In this document: in pieces, positions 11,680 through 22,198 of the stretch
Layout: each line of letters begins with the position of its first letter
Position numbering within the stretch: position 1 is the stretch's first letter
Assembly: GCA_024516035.1 (NCBI GenBank)
Contig: CM044963.1
Coordinates: 21,453,321 to 21,517,320, forward strand
From: Bactericera cockerelli
Lineage: Eukaryota; Arthropoda; Insecta; Hemiptera; Triozidae
DNA length: 64,000 bases
Direction of reading: 5' to 3'
Notes under the pieces: generated by a model
What the model saw: the letters and a program-made list of their open reading frames with translations, nothing else
The model's database searches: none
What the model was told of the DNA's origin: nothing
Position numbers and translations under genes: made by a program

Positions 11680-11685
11680 CAATCA
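11677..11685 (+). promoter_or_regulatory. Candidate stop-codon readthrough signal between ORF1 and ORF2
   Basis: ORF1 ends TAG followed by CAA TCA, which fits the readthrough consensus UAG-CAR-YYA known from tobamovirus-type leaky stops. The frame stays open beyond the TAG into the endonuclease. No ATG lies between the stop and the conserved endonuclease start (SWNCQGI). This fits synthesis of an ORF1-ORF2 fusion at low level; readthrough itself is inferred. Confidence 0.55.
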
Positions 11686-14600
11686 CCGAAACCCCGCATA
11701 CAATACAAGGAACAAGAGGTTAGTATCATTTCATGGAACTGTCAAGGTATAAAAAACTGGAATGATTTGGAAAATTTTGAACAGGCTAACATATTATGTT
11801 TGGTGGAGACTTGGCTTGTTAATACCCAAAGTTACACAATTGGTTTTTATGGAAACAGATATAATAAATTCTTTCATAATGCAATACGAGAAAAATCAAG
11901 GGGACATGCTAGCGGGGGCCTAATGCTTCTAATAGATAAAACCTTTCAAGTAGAAATGATTGAGTCATGCCATATGTGGATTTTCCTGAAAATTAAAAAT
12001 ATTGCACCAGAAATAATTCTATGTCTCATTTATTTTAACCCATCTTATAATGCTAAGACTTGGTTCGAGCTTTTTGAGGAGTCACTCGATAAAGTAGAAA
12101 ATTCCCATACCGGGTGTAACATTATAATTTGTGGAGACTTAAATTGCCGCACAGGGGAGCTACAGAATGAAGAAGAACTCATTTTTGAAAACACTAACTT
12201 AGAAGCAGAAAGAAATTCGTTAGACAAAACTGTTAACACTAGAGGTAGACTTCTTTTGGACTTACTTGAAAAGCATGGACTTTACATTACAAATGGTAGA
12301 ACACCGGGTGATACACCCGGTAACTACACATTCATAGGAAGTCAAGGTAAGAGTGTTATAGATTACTTTGTCACCAACATGATAAATCTCTCAAATATCC
12401 AGGACATGCAAGTACTAGATGTGGCAACGAGCGCGGATCACTTGCCTCTAAAACTAACTCTGAAAGCAAGTATGCAAGATACAGGTGAAGAGGGGGAACC
12501 GGCGGCAGAATTACGATCATCTAAATTTGCAAAATGGAAATGGAAAGAAGAGTGGGGAGCTGAATATAAAGAGAATATTGAACGCTCTATCAAACCTGAC
12601 GATATAGATGAGGTAAAAAACAAAAATACAACGGAAACATACCTGAAAATAAAAGATACAATTAGAAAAGCAGCTGAAATAAAAATGATAACACAAAAGA
12701 AATCAATTTTTAAAAACAGGAAAACCAATTGGTTCACAGGTAAATGTCTGGCTAAGAAAAGAGAACTCCAGAGATCGTTACGACTTTGTAGGGATAAACA
12801 ATTCGAGGAAAATATTTTACAAAACTACCTAAAGAGGAGGAAAGAGTACAGAATGACTCTCAAAGAAGCTAGAGAAAATAAGAATCAAGAAATAAAACAA
12901 AAACTGTCACACGCGAAGAGTAGTGCAGAATTCTGGGGTACAGTCAAAACATTCCGACCCAAAAAAGAATGTGTTGACAAAATTAAGAAAGAAACCTGGG
13001 CTGAATATTTATATGCACTGTACCCGGAAAGACGCGTTAGGAGTATATGTGACATGCCAGAAATAAAGGTTTCTGATCTAGACCGATCTATTAGAGAGGA
13101 AGAATTAGAATTTGCATTAAAAATGGCGAAATCGAATAAAGCACCGGGTTCTGACGATGTGCCAAATGAATTTTATAAATACCTACCTTCATCAGCCAAG
13201 CAATATATGCTCACATTATTTAATAAAGTGTTCGACACAAGAGAAATCCCTGAGGAATGGTCCGAGGCTATACTACAAATGATCCCAAAGAAAGGAGATA
13301 TGAGTAACCCAACAAATTATAGAGGTATAGCACTCGTCAATACAATTTGCAAAATATTTATGAGCATAATTCAAGAGCGAATCTACTCCTGGGCGGAGAA
13401 AAACAGCATACTTGATGAAGGGCAGGCTGGATTTAGGAAGGCGAGAGGCTGCATAGATAACTTATTCACCCTATACAGTGCACTGGGAATTAACCTGCAA
13501 CAGAACAAAAAAGTCTTCTGCTGCTTTGTAGATTTCCGCCGGGCCTTCGACCTGGTATCGCACGAGCTGCTATGGAAACATTTGGGCAAAATTGGGCTTT
13601 CTACTCATCTGATAAATATTGTTAGGAACTTATACAATAAAGCTACAGTCAGGGTGAGGACAAAAAATGGATACACGGACGAGGTGGACATGTCTATAGG
13701 CCTGATGCAAGGCCTGGGAACAAGTCCGCTACTCTTCATACTTTTCATCTCTGATCTCGTAGAATATCTGAAACAACACGGTATCAAAGGTATTCCTCTG
13801 AGCCCTGACTTTGAGTTACTTGCATTGATGTATGCAGATGATCTGGTTCTGCTCGCAGGCTCGGATACTGAACTTCAAAAAATACTGGATGTATTTCATA
13901 GGTATTGCCTAGAGAAGGAACTGATTGTGAATGTGGACAAGACTAAAATAATGATATTTCAGAGGAAAGGTAGAATTAGTAAAAAATTCAAATTCACAAT
14001 CGGCCAACATCCACTTGAAATAGTAAGTCAATACATGTACCTTGGAGTTCTGTTTACCTCACAGGCATGCTTTAGAGAAAATACAAAAAGGGTGGTAAAT
14101 AAAACCTCATCAGCTGCCAGTGTTGTTAACTCAATCTGGGTAAAGTCTAGAACACACTGTTGGAAAGCAAAACAAACAGTGTACAAAGCAATGATAAAGA
14201 CAGTTCTCTTATATGCCGCTGAGATTTGGGGTCCGAGGTACCTAGAGCAACTAGAGACAGCCCAAGTTAGATATTATAAATATTCTTTCTTATGGGCTAG
14301 AAACACACCCAATTATATGGTGCGGGAAGAATGCCAGGTCAACCAGATATCAGTAGATGTGCTTAAAAAAATGATCAAATGGTGGGTTAAAATAACAGAG
14401 ATGCCAGAACATAGATATCCAAAAATCTGTTTTAATATCTTAAAAGTGAGGGAGGCACTGAGCCCCCTAGATACAACTCATAACTGGGCCGCTCAGCTAA
14501 GGCAGCAATTACTAGACCTGGATTACGAAGAGCTTTATCAGGAGGGGACAACGGCGGAGATAAAAAGTGAAATCGACAACATTATTGAGAAATTCGAAAA

Positions 14601-15033
14601 TAAATTAAAAACTGAAGATCGGTCTCGAATCCTACAATCAACATATAGCACGCTGTACAAGGAACTGAGGGAGGATGGTGTGGAGACTTACCTCTCTTCT
14701 GAAGTACACATGAGCAAATTACGACTAGTAAGTCAGCTAAGAATGGCTGCAGACTGCTGTTTAAGAATTAACGTACATGGAAATTCATATAAAATTGAAA
14801 TGGATGTCGTTTGCTCAGTGTGCAACATGAACGAGATGGAGGATCTTATACACCTTCTGTTTCGGTGTCCTATGTATGCAGAAACTAGGGGAGTCATTCG
14901 AAAGTACATGAAGAACAACATGAAAGAATCCCTAGTCGAACTTCTGAAATGTGACACTTCAGAAAAAATTAACAACTTATTTGCATATATGATAACAATG
15001 CTTAGAATAAGATCTTTTATCATGGGGGAGTAA
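11680..15033 (+). CDS. LINE ORF2: APE endonuclease plus reverse transcriptase
   Basis: The open frame follows directly on the ORF1 TAG and ends with TAA at 15031. The endonuclease occupies about 11719-12460: SWNCQG at the start, catalytic CLVETW, GDLNCR, IDYFVTN and SADHLPL. Reverse transcriptase lies at about 13100-14050: APGSDDVPNEF, YRGIALVN, motif A FVDFRRAFD, motif B MQGLGTSP, motif C YADD at 13831, and YLGVLF. The C-terminal part has CSVCN...HLLFRCPMY, a Cys-His zinc-binding motif common in insect LINEs. Its role is to nick the target and prime cDNA synthesis. No stop or frameshift was seen in about 1,100 codons. The first in-frame ATG lies inside the endonuclease, so normal initiation would give a truncated enzyme. 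Confidence 0.93.
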   Translation, partial: QSPKPRIQYKEQEVSIISWNCQGIKNWNDLENFEQANILCLVETWLVNTQSYTIGFYGNRYNKFFHNAIREKSRGHASGGLMLLIDKTFQVEMIESCHMWIFLKIKNIAPEIILCLIYFNPSYNAKTWFELFEESLDKVENSHTGCNIIICGDLNCRTGELQNEEELIFENTNLEAERNSLDKTVNTRGRLLLDLLEKHGLYITNGRTPGDTPGNYTFIGSQGKSVIDYFVTNMINLSNIQDMQVLDVATSADHLPLKLTLKASMQDTGEEGEPAAELRSSKFAKWKWKEEWGAEYKENIERSIKPDDIDEVKNKNTTETYLKIKDTIRKAAEIKMITQKKSIFKNRKTNWFTGKCLAKKRELQRSLRLCRDKQFEENILQNYLKRRKEYRMTLKEARENKNQEIKQKLSHAKSSAEFWGTVKTFRPKKECVDKIKKETWAEYLYALYPERRVRSICDMPEIKVSDLDRSIREEELEFALKMAKSNKAPGSDDVPNEFYKYLPSSAKQYMLTLFNKVFDTREIPEEWSEAILQMIPKKGDMSNPTNYRGIALVNTICKIFMSIIQERIYSWAEKNSILDEGQAGFRKARGCIDNLFTLYSALGINLQQNKKVFCCFVDFRRAFDLVSHELLWKHLGKIGLSTHLINIVRNLYNKATVRVRTKNGYTDEVDMSIGLMQGLGTSPLLFILFISDLVEYLKQHGIKGIPLSPDFELLALMYADDLVLLAGSDTELQKILDVFHRYCLEKELIVNVDKTKIMIFQRKGRISKKFKFTIGQHPLEIVSQYMYLGVLFTSQACFRENTKRVVNKTSSAASVVNSIWVKSRTHCWKAKQTVYKAMIKTVLLYAAEIWGPRYLEQLETAQVRYYKYSFLWARNTPNYMVREECQVNQISVDVLKKMIKWWVKITEMPEHRYPKICFNILKVREALSPLDTTHNWAAQLRQQLLDLDYEELYQEGTTAEIKSEIDNIIEKFENKLKTEDRSRILQSTYSTLYKELREDGVETYLSSEVHMSKLRLVSQLRMAADCCLRINVHGNSYKIEMDVVCSVCNMNEMEDLIHLLFRCPMYAETRGVIRKYMKNNMKESLVELLKCDTSEKINNLFAYMITMLRIRSFIMGE

Positions 15034-15055
15034 TAAATTATTAAGTATGTATAAA

Positions 15056-15341
15056 AATAATAAATATGTTTCTTTGTGTTATTATATCACAATTTGAGTG
15101 GGTAGCGCAGAATTATAGGACTTTTCCGTATCTTTAATATCCCAATTACTTATTTTTGCCTATAATTCCACCACTGGGCGCTGCTAACATTGAGACAGCT
15201 ACTCATTTTTCCTCACGAGGTATGAGTGGACCCTGAACACCCAAGTACAGAGCAAAAAAATCCTGCCCCGCTGGGGATCGAACCCGGGTCACCGTGCGTG
15301 CAATGCCTGGTGCGCTGACTCACTCTGCCACTGTGACTACT
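15056..15341 (-). mobile_element. tRNA-derived SINE (family A) in the LINE 3' UTR
   Basis: On the minus strand the head has box A TGGCAGAGTGAG and box B GGGTTCGATCCC; the body ends in an A/T-rich tail. A 15-bp target duplication TTAAGTATGTATAAA flanks it (15041-15055 and 15342-15356). Relatives lie at 32545-32806, 39676-39825 and, in part, 55996-56090. Confidence 0.9.
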
Positions 15342-15729
15342 TTAAGTATGTATAAAGAAAATTAAATTTAAATAAATAAAAAGTGAGCGCAATGGAAAAG
15401 AATAAGTTACATGGTTAAAAAAAAAAAAAAGAAGAAAATATGGAGAGAAAGAATGAGAAATAAAAGCTAGAGTAGGTATAAGAAGATGTGAAAGTTGAGA
15501 ATTAAGGACAGTGAGAGAAAAGAAAAAGTAGATATTGAATCCTAATTTTACTCTATTTTATTTAATTTATTACCTTAGGTACTGTAAAACATTGTATTTT
15601 TCAAGTCAAATTTATGTACACTTATCTATTTACTGCAAACTCTGTATTTAATATTTATAACAATTAAGTTTAAATAAATATATTATTATTATCTATCTAT
15701 CTATCTATCTATATCATAGAGGGGGGCGC

Positions 15730-16162
15730 CCTGACCTCTCAACGATACGTGTCGGAGATTTTGCAAGATTTTGTCCTCCCGTTCATGTCATTCATTTGAG
15801 ATGGCTTCACCCTCACGTATGACAACGCTCGATCACATACGGCAGCTTTAGTATCCCGTTTCCTTGAGGAGGCTGGATTAGAAATTCTGGACCATCCACC
15901 TCGCTCACCAGACATGAATCTCATTGAGCGTGTATGGGACTATCTCAAGAAAATGATTCGAGCAAGAACAAACCAACCGAATACTCTGGCGGAGCTCAAT
16001 AGGGCCGTGGTCGAAGAATGGGACCGGATGAGCCAAGCTTATGTTGATAAGCTTATCCGAAGTATGCCAAGGAGATTATCGGCCCTACATAATGCTGCGG
16101 GGGGCAATACGAGGTATTTAAGTAGCAAAAGTGTAAGGAAAATTGAATATTTCCAAAAATGA
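15730..16162 (+). pseudogene. Tc1-like transposase, C-terminal half (broken)
   Basis: Continues the transposase after the LINE: LTSQRYVSEILQDFVLPFM, an in-frame TGA, then the second catalytic Asp in YDNARSHTAA (Gln usual before Asp). The catalytic Glu follows 34 residues later in SPDMNLIERVWDYL. That spacing defines DD34E. The frame ends normally at 16160-16162. Confidence 0.88.
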
Positions 16163-16378
16163 GCATTTTTTTAATCTTCCATTTTAGGCAGTTTTTTGAA
16201 ATTGCTCTAAATGTACCAATAAATGAATCCTCTCTTGTTATGTTTATGAATTTTTTGTTTTGTTCCTTGTTAGCATTTATATTTCTAGTTAACCTGAAAA
16301 GAAAATCGGTTCCCAAGTAAATCCGCCTCGAAAATATTCAAGATCATTTTAGCGTTCCTCTAATTTTGACGCTCAGTG

Positions 16379-17029
16379 TATATAGATATTTATGTAACTA
16401 CGATATAAATATTTCCTATTATGAATGACGCACTGCATACTTATTAAATATACGGCGCTCATACAAATAGGATTCCTAATAATATTAATATAGTAAGTCC
16501 ATAGTTTCATGAACTCAAATTCTTGAAAATCCAATATAATTATATAAACTACTGTCCACAGTGTGGCTTGTTACAGCAGCGATCTTGTAAAGAGGTCAAT
16601 CGTTCGAAATCCAAGTATTCTCACACTTACTTTGTAGAGGCAATGAAGTAACATGAATCCGATGAGATAGTTTTTAAACATACAGGGTGCAAAAAATGAG
16701 AATGTGAGAGATTTCTCTCACAACCGTACTGATTGCGGGTTACACTCTAGTGATCGTCAACACATGAAGGAGCACAATAGTGTTTTTTCACTTTGCCTTT
16801 TCCCTGACCCACTTGAGAGAAGCTTTGCCAAACGTCTTCCTCATGGTCAAGTAAGACAGCTGACACCCGAAGTAATGTTATAAACGGTTCCGTGGTCAGT
16901 TTGTCCTAGGGGGAGAGGTATTTTTAATGGGCGATGGTGCACTGTGGACAGTGGACAGCACACACAATCCCACACTGTTCACTACGTTATGCGTGGTGTT
17001 CGTCTTTATATGATTTTTTCCTCTCGTAA
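16379..17029. other. Non-coding stretch
   Basis: No gene seen. Mixed-composition unique-looking DNA between the Tc1-like element and a SINE; one isolated TACAGGGTG end-like motif occurs at about 16682 without a partner. Confidence 0.45.
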
Positions 17030-17160
17030 AAAAAAAATCCCAACCCAGGCTGGGTGAGGTTAATGTGGGTAGTAGGTTTGCGAATTTCTTGCAGTTGAAG
17101 GGTAACACCCCCCTCCTGATATGACCATGCACTTGAAAGCGACGTTGAACTCAAAAAAAA
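17030..17160 (+). mobile_element. Headless copy of the 5S-type SINE body
   Basis: Contains the central domain CCAGGCTGGGTGAGGTTAA, then the tail block ATATGACCATGCACTTGAAAG and a terminal A tract, as in the 5S-headed SINE at 6747-7007. The 5S head is missing (5' truncation). Confidence 0.75.
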
Positions 17161-17236
17161 AATCTGATGTCGTTTCTGACACCAAGCCTGATAAGAGAGC
17201 CAATGATTTGTGACATTGTGTTATGAACTGACAAGT

Positions 17237-17397
17237 CTGACCTCGACCGACCTCAGTAGCTTGATCGATAAGGCGGCGGACTTGTAATCTGGAGGTCGGT
17301 GGTTCAAGTCCCGATTTCAGCGTAGATTTAGTAGAGCGAGTTAGAGTAGATTTGACATCACGAAAGTTATTAACACAAATATGATAACTTAACTAAA
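17237..17397 (+). mobile_element. tRNA-derived SINE (family B)
   Basis: The head is GACCTCAGTAGCTTGATCG with box B GGTGGTTCAAGTCCC, followed by TTTCAGCGTAGATTTAG and a tail ending ACACAAATATGATAACTT. The same sequence is at 56588-56738 (+), in split form at 22561/24308 (+), and at 63640-63785 (-). Confidence 0.85.
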
Positions 17398-17424
17398 GCC
17401 TGGCCTCGTATCTTTTGTTGTTGT

Positions 17425-17650
17425 TGAAGTCAGCTTGGCTACAGCTGAGGGAGTGATGGTCTTCAGCCAACTCAAGTAGAAAAGTTGGCTCGTTCTGAAC
17501 CACATATTTCTATGTGCGATCAACTATCGTGAGAACTTGGGGAAACTGCAAGCTAGCCTTGCTAGTTTGGGTTTGGATAGTATGTTCTTTGTTTATAGTA
17601 TTCTAGCGAGGTACTGGTCTTCTCACTGTTTAACGTCCCCCAGCCAGACA
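17425..17650. repeat. Dispersed repeat (family G)
   Basis: Shares long similarity with 47575-47842 and more weakly with 34008-34180: GCTTGGCTACAGCTG, GAACCACATATTTCTATGTG, GGGAAACTGCAAGCTAGCC and the end ACTGGTCTTCTCACTG. Its last 40 bases are the apparent ancestor of the 38-bp tandem array at 55440. Confidence 0.7.
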
Positions 17651-17708
17651 TTCGTATCTTTTATACATCAGTGGTATCCAAGTATGCATAAAGAATATTT
17701 CTAGTATA

Positions 17709-19177
17709 CAGTATGTTTCAGAAAAGGTGGCCACCCCCTTGTAACTTTTGAACGCGACGGAATTTTTCAATTCTGTAAAGTCCTAAGTATAGGAAGTGCC
17801 CTATGGCCCATCCTGTGGTCATATTTATTTTTGGCCCCGGTTGGCCCTTCCGGCTTTTAGGCCATATTTTTTCATTTTTCTCGAGAATTTTAAATGGAAT
17901 GCTATATTTTTTATTCCTGTTAATTAAAGTCCAAGTTAGACTGAGTATAATGAGCTTTCAAAATTTTCAAAAACCTTATCAGGGGCGGAGCTAGTAGGGT
18001 GCAAGTTTCAAAACTGTTACACGCTGTATTTCAGCGTTAGTTATATTTTTTAGTACTTTTTTTTATTTTCATAGGTTCAAAATATTGTTTTACACCATAT
18101 GAAATCAAAGAAATATTCTTGTTTACTTCTAATCAGGGTCATAGTAAGGTTTTTGTAAAAGTACTTTTTTTCTCACGTCAATTTTTCCGTAAATTGATGG
18201 TGTTCTCGAAATTGACATTTTTAGAGGTGAAAGTCTGCAATGACATATGTTTTTTATGCTTAAAATAGAAAGAAAACTTAACGGAGAAGCGATTAAGATC
18301 ATAAAAAAAGCCATTTAACCTGCTAGTTTTTTCACGACAGTGTCCGGTAAAGTGGGTGAATTTCGTATTGGATTTTTTTTGTTGAGGAAACACCATTGGG
18401 AAAAAAAGTAAATAATAATTAATAAGGGAATAATACTTCCATAAAAATAACCAAATGCGAATATAAATGAAGATTATTTCTTCTAAATCAGTGCCGGATA
18501 TTTTTTTTTTTTTATCTCACTCTCTTTTTTTCACTTTTCAAAGTTCAAGTTGTATCAAAAATAATTATCGGATAATGCTGCTTCTAAAGTCGGCCTAGGG
18601 GTCCCCTCTTGAGACAATTTTAGTTGGTAAGTTGGTAAAATCTGTAGAAAACACATTGTCAATCATTCTGGAGTCAGTCCGATGGCGCTTTGAATGCAAC
18701 GATTCTTGTAGGATCACCGAAGTTAAGCAACGTCCAGCGAGGAGAAGGTCCCCTCTTGAGACAATTTTAGTTGGTAAGTTGGTAAAATCTGTAGAAAACA
18801 CATTGTCAATCATTCTGGAGTCAGTCCGATGGCGCTTTGAATGCAACGATTCTTGTAGGATCACCGAAGTTAAGCAACGTCCAGCGAGGAGAAGGTCCCA
18901 TCTTGAGACAATTTTAGTTGGTAAGTTGGTAAAATCTGTAGAAAACACATTGTCAATCATTCTGGAGTCAGTCCGATGGCGCTTTGAATGCAACGATTCT
19001 TGTAGGATCACCGAAGTTAAGCAACGTCCAGCGAGGAGAAGACTTCGTGATGCTGGCATTCCGGCCTAACCCAGGCTGGGTGAGATAAATGTGTTTAGGA
19101 GGTTGGTGAGTTTCTTGTGAATGGAATGTAATACCCCCGTTATGATATGACCATGCAGTTGAAACGCGATATTATAC

Positions 19178-19210
<33 letters not shown>

Positions 19211-20182
19211 TCAATCATACTGGTGTTGCTAGTAATGAATACCAGGTCTCTAAATAAAAATCTAATTATCTCGAAATTTAAGAGAAAAAAATACCAGGTC
19301 AAGTACCAAACTCTTGAGGGTGAAAATTAAACCAATTCAATTATTTTAAAGAGGAGAAAAGAGAGAGAGAGAATGAGTGAGAAAAAAAAATATCCGGCAC
19401 TGATTTAGAAGAAATAATATTCATTTAATTTCGCATTTAGTTATGTTAATTGAAGTATTATTCCCTTATTAGGTATTATTTATTTTCTATGCCAATTGTG
19501 TTTCCTCAACAAAAAAAATCCAATACGAAATTCACCCACTTTACCGGACACTGTCGTGAAAAAACTAGCAGGTTAAATGGCTTTTTTTATGATCTTAATC
19601 GCTTCTGCGTTAAGTTTTCTTTTGATTTCAAGCATAAAAAACATACGTCACTGCAGACTTTCACCTCTAAAAATGCCAATTTCGAGAACACCATTAATTT
19701 ACCGGAAAAATTGACGTGAGAAAAAAAGTACTTTTACAAAAACCTTACTATGACCCTGATTAGAAGTAAACAAGAATATTTTTTTGATTTCATATGGTGT
19801 AAAACAATATTTTGAACCTATGAACATAAAAAAAGAACTAAAAAATCTAACTAACGCTGAAATACAGGGTGTAACAATTTTGAAACTTGCACCCTACTAG
19901 CTCCGCCCCTGATAAGGTTTTTGAAAATTTTGAAAGCTCATTATACTCAGCCTAACTTGGACTTTAATTATCAGGAATAAAAAATATAGCATTCCATTTA
20001 AAATTCGCGAGAAAAATGAAAAAATATGGCCTAAAATCCGGAAGGGCCGACCGGGGCCAAAAATAAATACGACCACAGGATGGGCCATAGGGCACTTCCT
20101 ATACCTAGGACTTTACAGAATTGAAAAATTCCGTCGCGTTCAAAAGTTACGAGGGGGTGGCCACCTTTTCTGAAACATACTG
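17709..20182. mobile_element. Long palindromic (foldback) TA-flanked element 1
   Basis: The two arms (17709 to about 18535, and about 19335 to 20182) are near-perfect inverted copies, starting CAGTATGTTTCAGAAAAGG and ending in its complement. TA lies directly outside each end. The loop holds a triplicated 5S-derived SINE. TA target and CAG termini suggest a non-autonomous IS630/Tc1/mariner relative. No transposase is visible; the short mirrored frames in the arms are copies of each other, not genes. Confidence 0.85.
18601..19210 (+). mobile_element. 5S-derived SINE with tandemly triplicated head
   Basis: Three 147-bp units begin at 18601, 18748 and 18895. Each contains 5S-derived sequence (GATCACCGAAGTTAAGCAAC, the internal promoter region) preceded by unrelated DNA (GAGACAATTTTAGTTGG). 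The third unit runs into the SINE body (CCAGGCTGGGTGAG, ATATGACCATGCAGTTG) and a poly-A of about 25. Units differ by few bases, so the triplication is recent. Because 147 is a multiple of three, both strands show repeat-made open frames; these are not genes. Confidence 0.85.
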
Positions 20183-21568
20183 TATAACAGTATTTCTAGT
20201 ATATTACAGTACTTCTAGTATGTAACAGTACTTCTCATAGTACTATGTCAAAGACGTCCGATACAAATTCACTTTTCAAAGAAAATGCTAATGGGGATAC
20301 TCACTACATATTTCATTGTTATATGCTTAAAAGTCATTTAAGTAGATGATAGAAACTCTTTGTTGCTCAAAGAAAAGAAAGTAGTACATGTTATGATACA
20401 CTTATACCTATATTTATTCTTAGCTAATTCAGGTAAACGTCACTTCTTGAAACCGAGGAGACCTTTGCAAAGGAAACCTTCTTAAGGAAAGTTTCATTCG
20501 ACTTTCAGTCACTTCTGCCAGTTGCTGTTGAAGACACCCGAATAAACATTGTTTTCGTTTTTCTTTAATTTCAAAAAAAAAAATCGTCTTCGTAAAAGTT
20601 AATTTTTTTTTTCAAGAATCGAATTCAATTATGGTGTTGCATTATTTTGAAGGGATTTGGAAGAAAATTATAATCTCCTGGGTGTGAATTTCTACTTAAC
20701 TGAATAAATAGTAGTCTTTCATTTACACTTGTAACTGATCAAATTAATAATTTGAATGCAGAAAAATAACTCATAGGTTTATCTTTAATTGTGTAAGTGT
20801 GTAAAAAGACATGAGAACTTTTTAGTTCTACATAATAAGATAATAAGTAGGTTGTAGCATTTTAATATAGGTACCAGCTAGACTTTGATCCAAATCAAGG
20901 TAATGTTTATGCAGTTTTTGTTTTGATAGCAAAAAAAATAATATATACTAATTTGCGAGGTTTAATTAAATCTTAGCTATCGCATTCACTATGTACAAAC
21001 TGCGATAAGGTAATATTTACTAAGATATCTAAATGTTTTTCGTGTATTTTTAGAGACTTTTGGACCTAATTCTATAATTAAATATCTTTGGATGTAACTA
21101 GAAACAACTCGATTTCACCTGTTTTAATGTCTCTCAATAACAAATACTTAAAAACAAAATTATACCTAACAAAAGATTTTCCTATGATGAACTAGAAATT
21201 CTCGAATTGAGTTTTTTCGACATAGAAACACTAACAAATCAAATATAATCTTAAAACAAAAACAGTACTTCCAATTTCTAATATAAGAAATTTTTTGTAA
21301 TAGTGCACAAAATATTTTCCTTCCTATGAATCTGTGCTGAATCGGACGAGTGGTTCTCGAGTTATACAACACTTCATACCAAAACTTCATAAACCAAATC
21401 ATATTATACAACATCTAAAAAAATCAAAAACAAAAGCGATAATAATAATAATATTGCCTTATTTATACTGCCCGATTAAGACTATTAAAGTCCCATTAAA
21501 AGTAGTAAAACAAATATCTCATCAACAAAAGATTCTCCTCAAGATTGCTCTGACCCGCCCTTTCACTC
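20183..21568. other. Non-coding stretch upstream of an orphan exon
   Basis: AT-rich, with no supported gene. A SINE fragment of family D lies at about 21439-21500 (TATTTATACTGCCCGATTAAG). The segment could contain the promoter and 5' UTR for the exon at 21569, but no motif can be defended. Confidence 0.45.
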
Positions 21569-21776
21569 ATGGGGTGTGCCAGTAGCGGCCCATCGGGGGC
21601 GGTCCATAGCGACGCCCCTGGGGCTGACATGTCCAATGGGGGCATTATGAAGGACGCCATGGCAAAGATGGGAGCGAAGGGGGAGTCGATCATGGATAAA
21701 GCCAAGGGATTGGTGGATTCGGAGATAGCTCAGCCGATCAGCAACCTAGCGGACGACGCGATGAAGAAAGTTCATG
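21569..21776 (+). CDS. Orphan first coding exon starting MGC (predicted myristoylated/palmitoylated N-terminus)
   Basis: ATG at 21569 opens a 69-codon GC-rich exon ending in a consensus donor (CATG|GTAAGT) in phase 1. The start MGCASSG fits N-myristoylation at Gly2 with palmitoylation at Cys3. The rest is hydrophilic and amphipathic (IMKDAMAKMG, SIMDKAKGLVDSEI), looking helical. No downstream exon was found before the N gap. Phase would permit joining to the CUB exon at 43283, but a lipid-anchored cytosolic start does not suit an extracellular CUB protein. The gene is not recognised. Confidence 0.6.
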
Positions 21777-21984
21777 GTAAGTCGAAATCCCGAAACATAC
21801 AATTATAATAAAAAAAAGACATGAAAAAAAAAAGAACACAATACTATTTGCTGCAATCCACCACATACTGAAAAGTACATTGGATTGCAGTAACTATTAA
21901 ATATTAAATGAAGGATATGTATGAATATTAAAATAAAATACATATAATAAAGTTATTGGAAAAAAAAAATCTGTGAGTCACTTA

Positions 21985-22115
21985 GGGCGAAATTAATAGA
22001 CAAATTCTATATCACAAGTCACTACTAAGCGTCGGTTTTCCCTATCTTACATAGTATACGCTATCCGTGACTTAGCGCCACAGAGGTATTACAAAAACGT
22101 CTATTAATTCCGCCC
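21985..22115. mobile_element. Harbinger-like MITE (131 bp)
   Basis: Inverted termini GGGCGAAATTAATAGAC and GTCTATTAATTCCGCCC are flanked by TTA direct repeats (21982-21984 and 22116-22118). A 3-bp TWA target duplication is typical of PIF/Harbinger. A relative lies at 30960-31169. Confidence 0.75.
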
Positions 22116-22198
22116 TTAGTCAATATAGATTTTTTTAACACAGATCTTTTTTTTTTTAAATCCAAAGAAAATAATAACATGTCTAGTAAATTCGACTA

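Larger units (their letters stand above)
10153..15709 (+). mobile_element. Full-length non-LTR retrotransposon (LINE, APE-type)
   Basis: The element has a 5' UTR of about 560 bp, ORF1 (10714-11679), ORF2 (11680-15033), a 3' UTR interrupted by a SINE (15056-15341), and ends in a (TATC)n tail at about 15685-15709. A 20-bp target duplication brackets it. Both ORFs are intact except for the single TAG between them, suggesting recent activity. Clade (CR1/Jockey-like or other) cannot be fixed by eye: there is an APE endonuclease, RT and a C-terminal CxxC-H-C motif, but no RNase H seen. Confidence 0.92.
9201..16378 (+). mobile_element. Tc1-like (DD34E) transposon, inactivated, split by a LINE
   Basis: Perfect terminal inverted repeats of about 35 bp start CACTGAGCGTCAAAATTAG at 9201 and end in the complement at 16378, and a TA flanks each end. 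The transposase is in two pieces (9495-10132 and 15730-16162) separated by the LINE at 10153-15709. Without the LINE the element is about 1.6 kb, normal for Tc1. Transposase carries in-frame stops and frameshifts, so it cannot move itself. Confidence 0.92.

Noticed and set aside
18690..19040. 5S rRNA gene copies
   Set aside because: Only part of the 5S sequence is present, diverged, and joined to SINE body sequence; these are SINE heads.
18595..19069. 145- and 154-residue frames on both strands
   Set aside because: They follow the 147-bp triplication, a multiple of three, and contain 5S-derived non-coding sequence.
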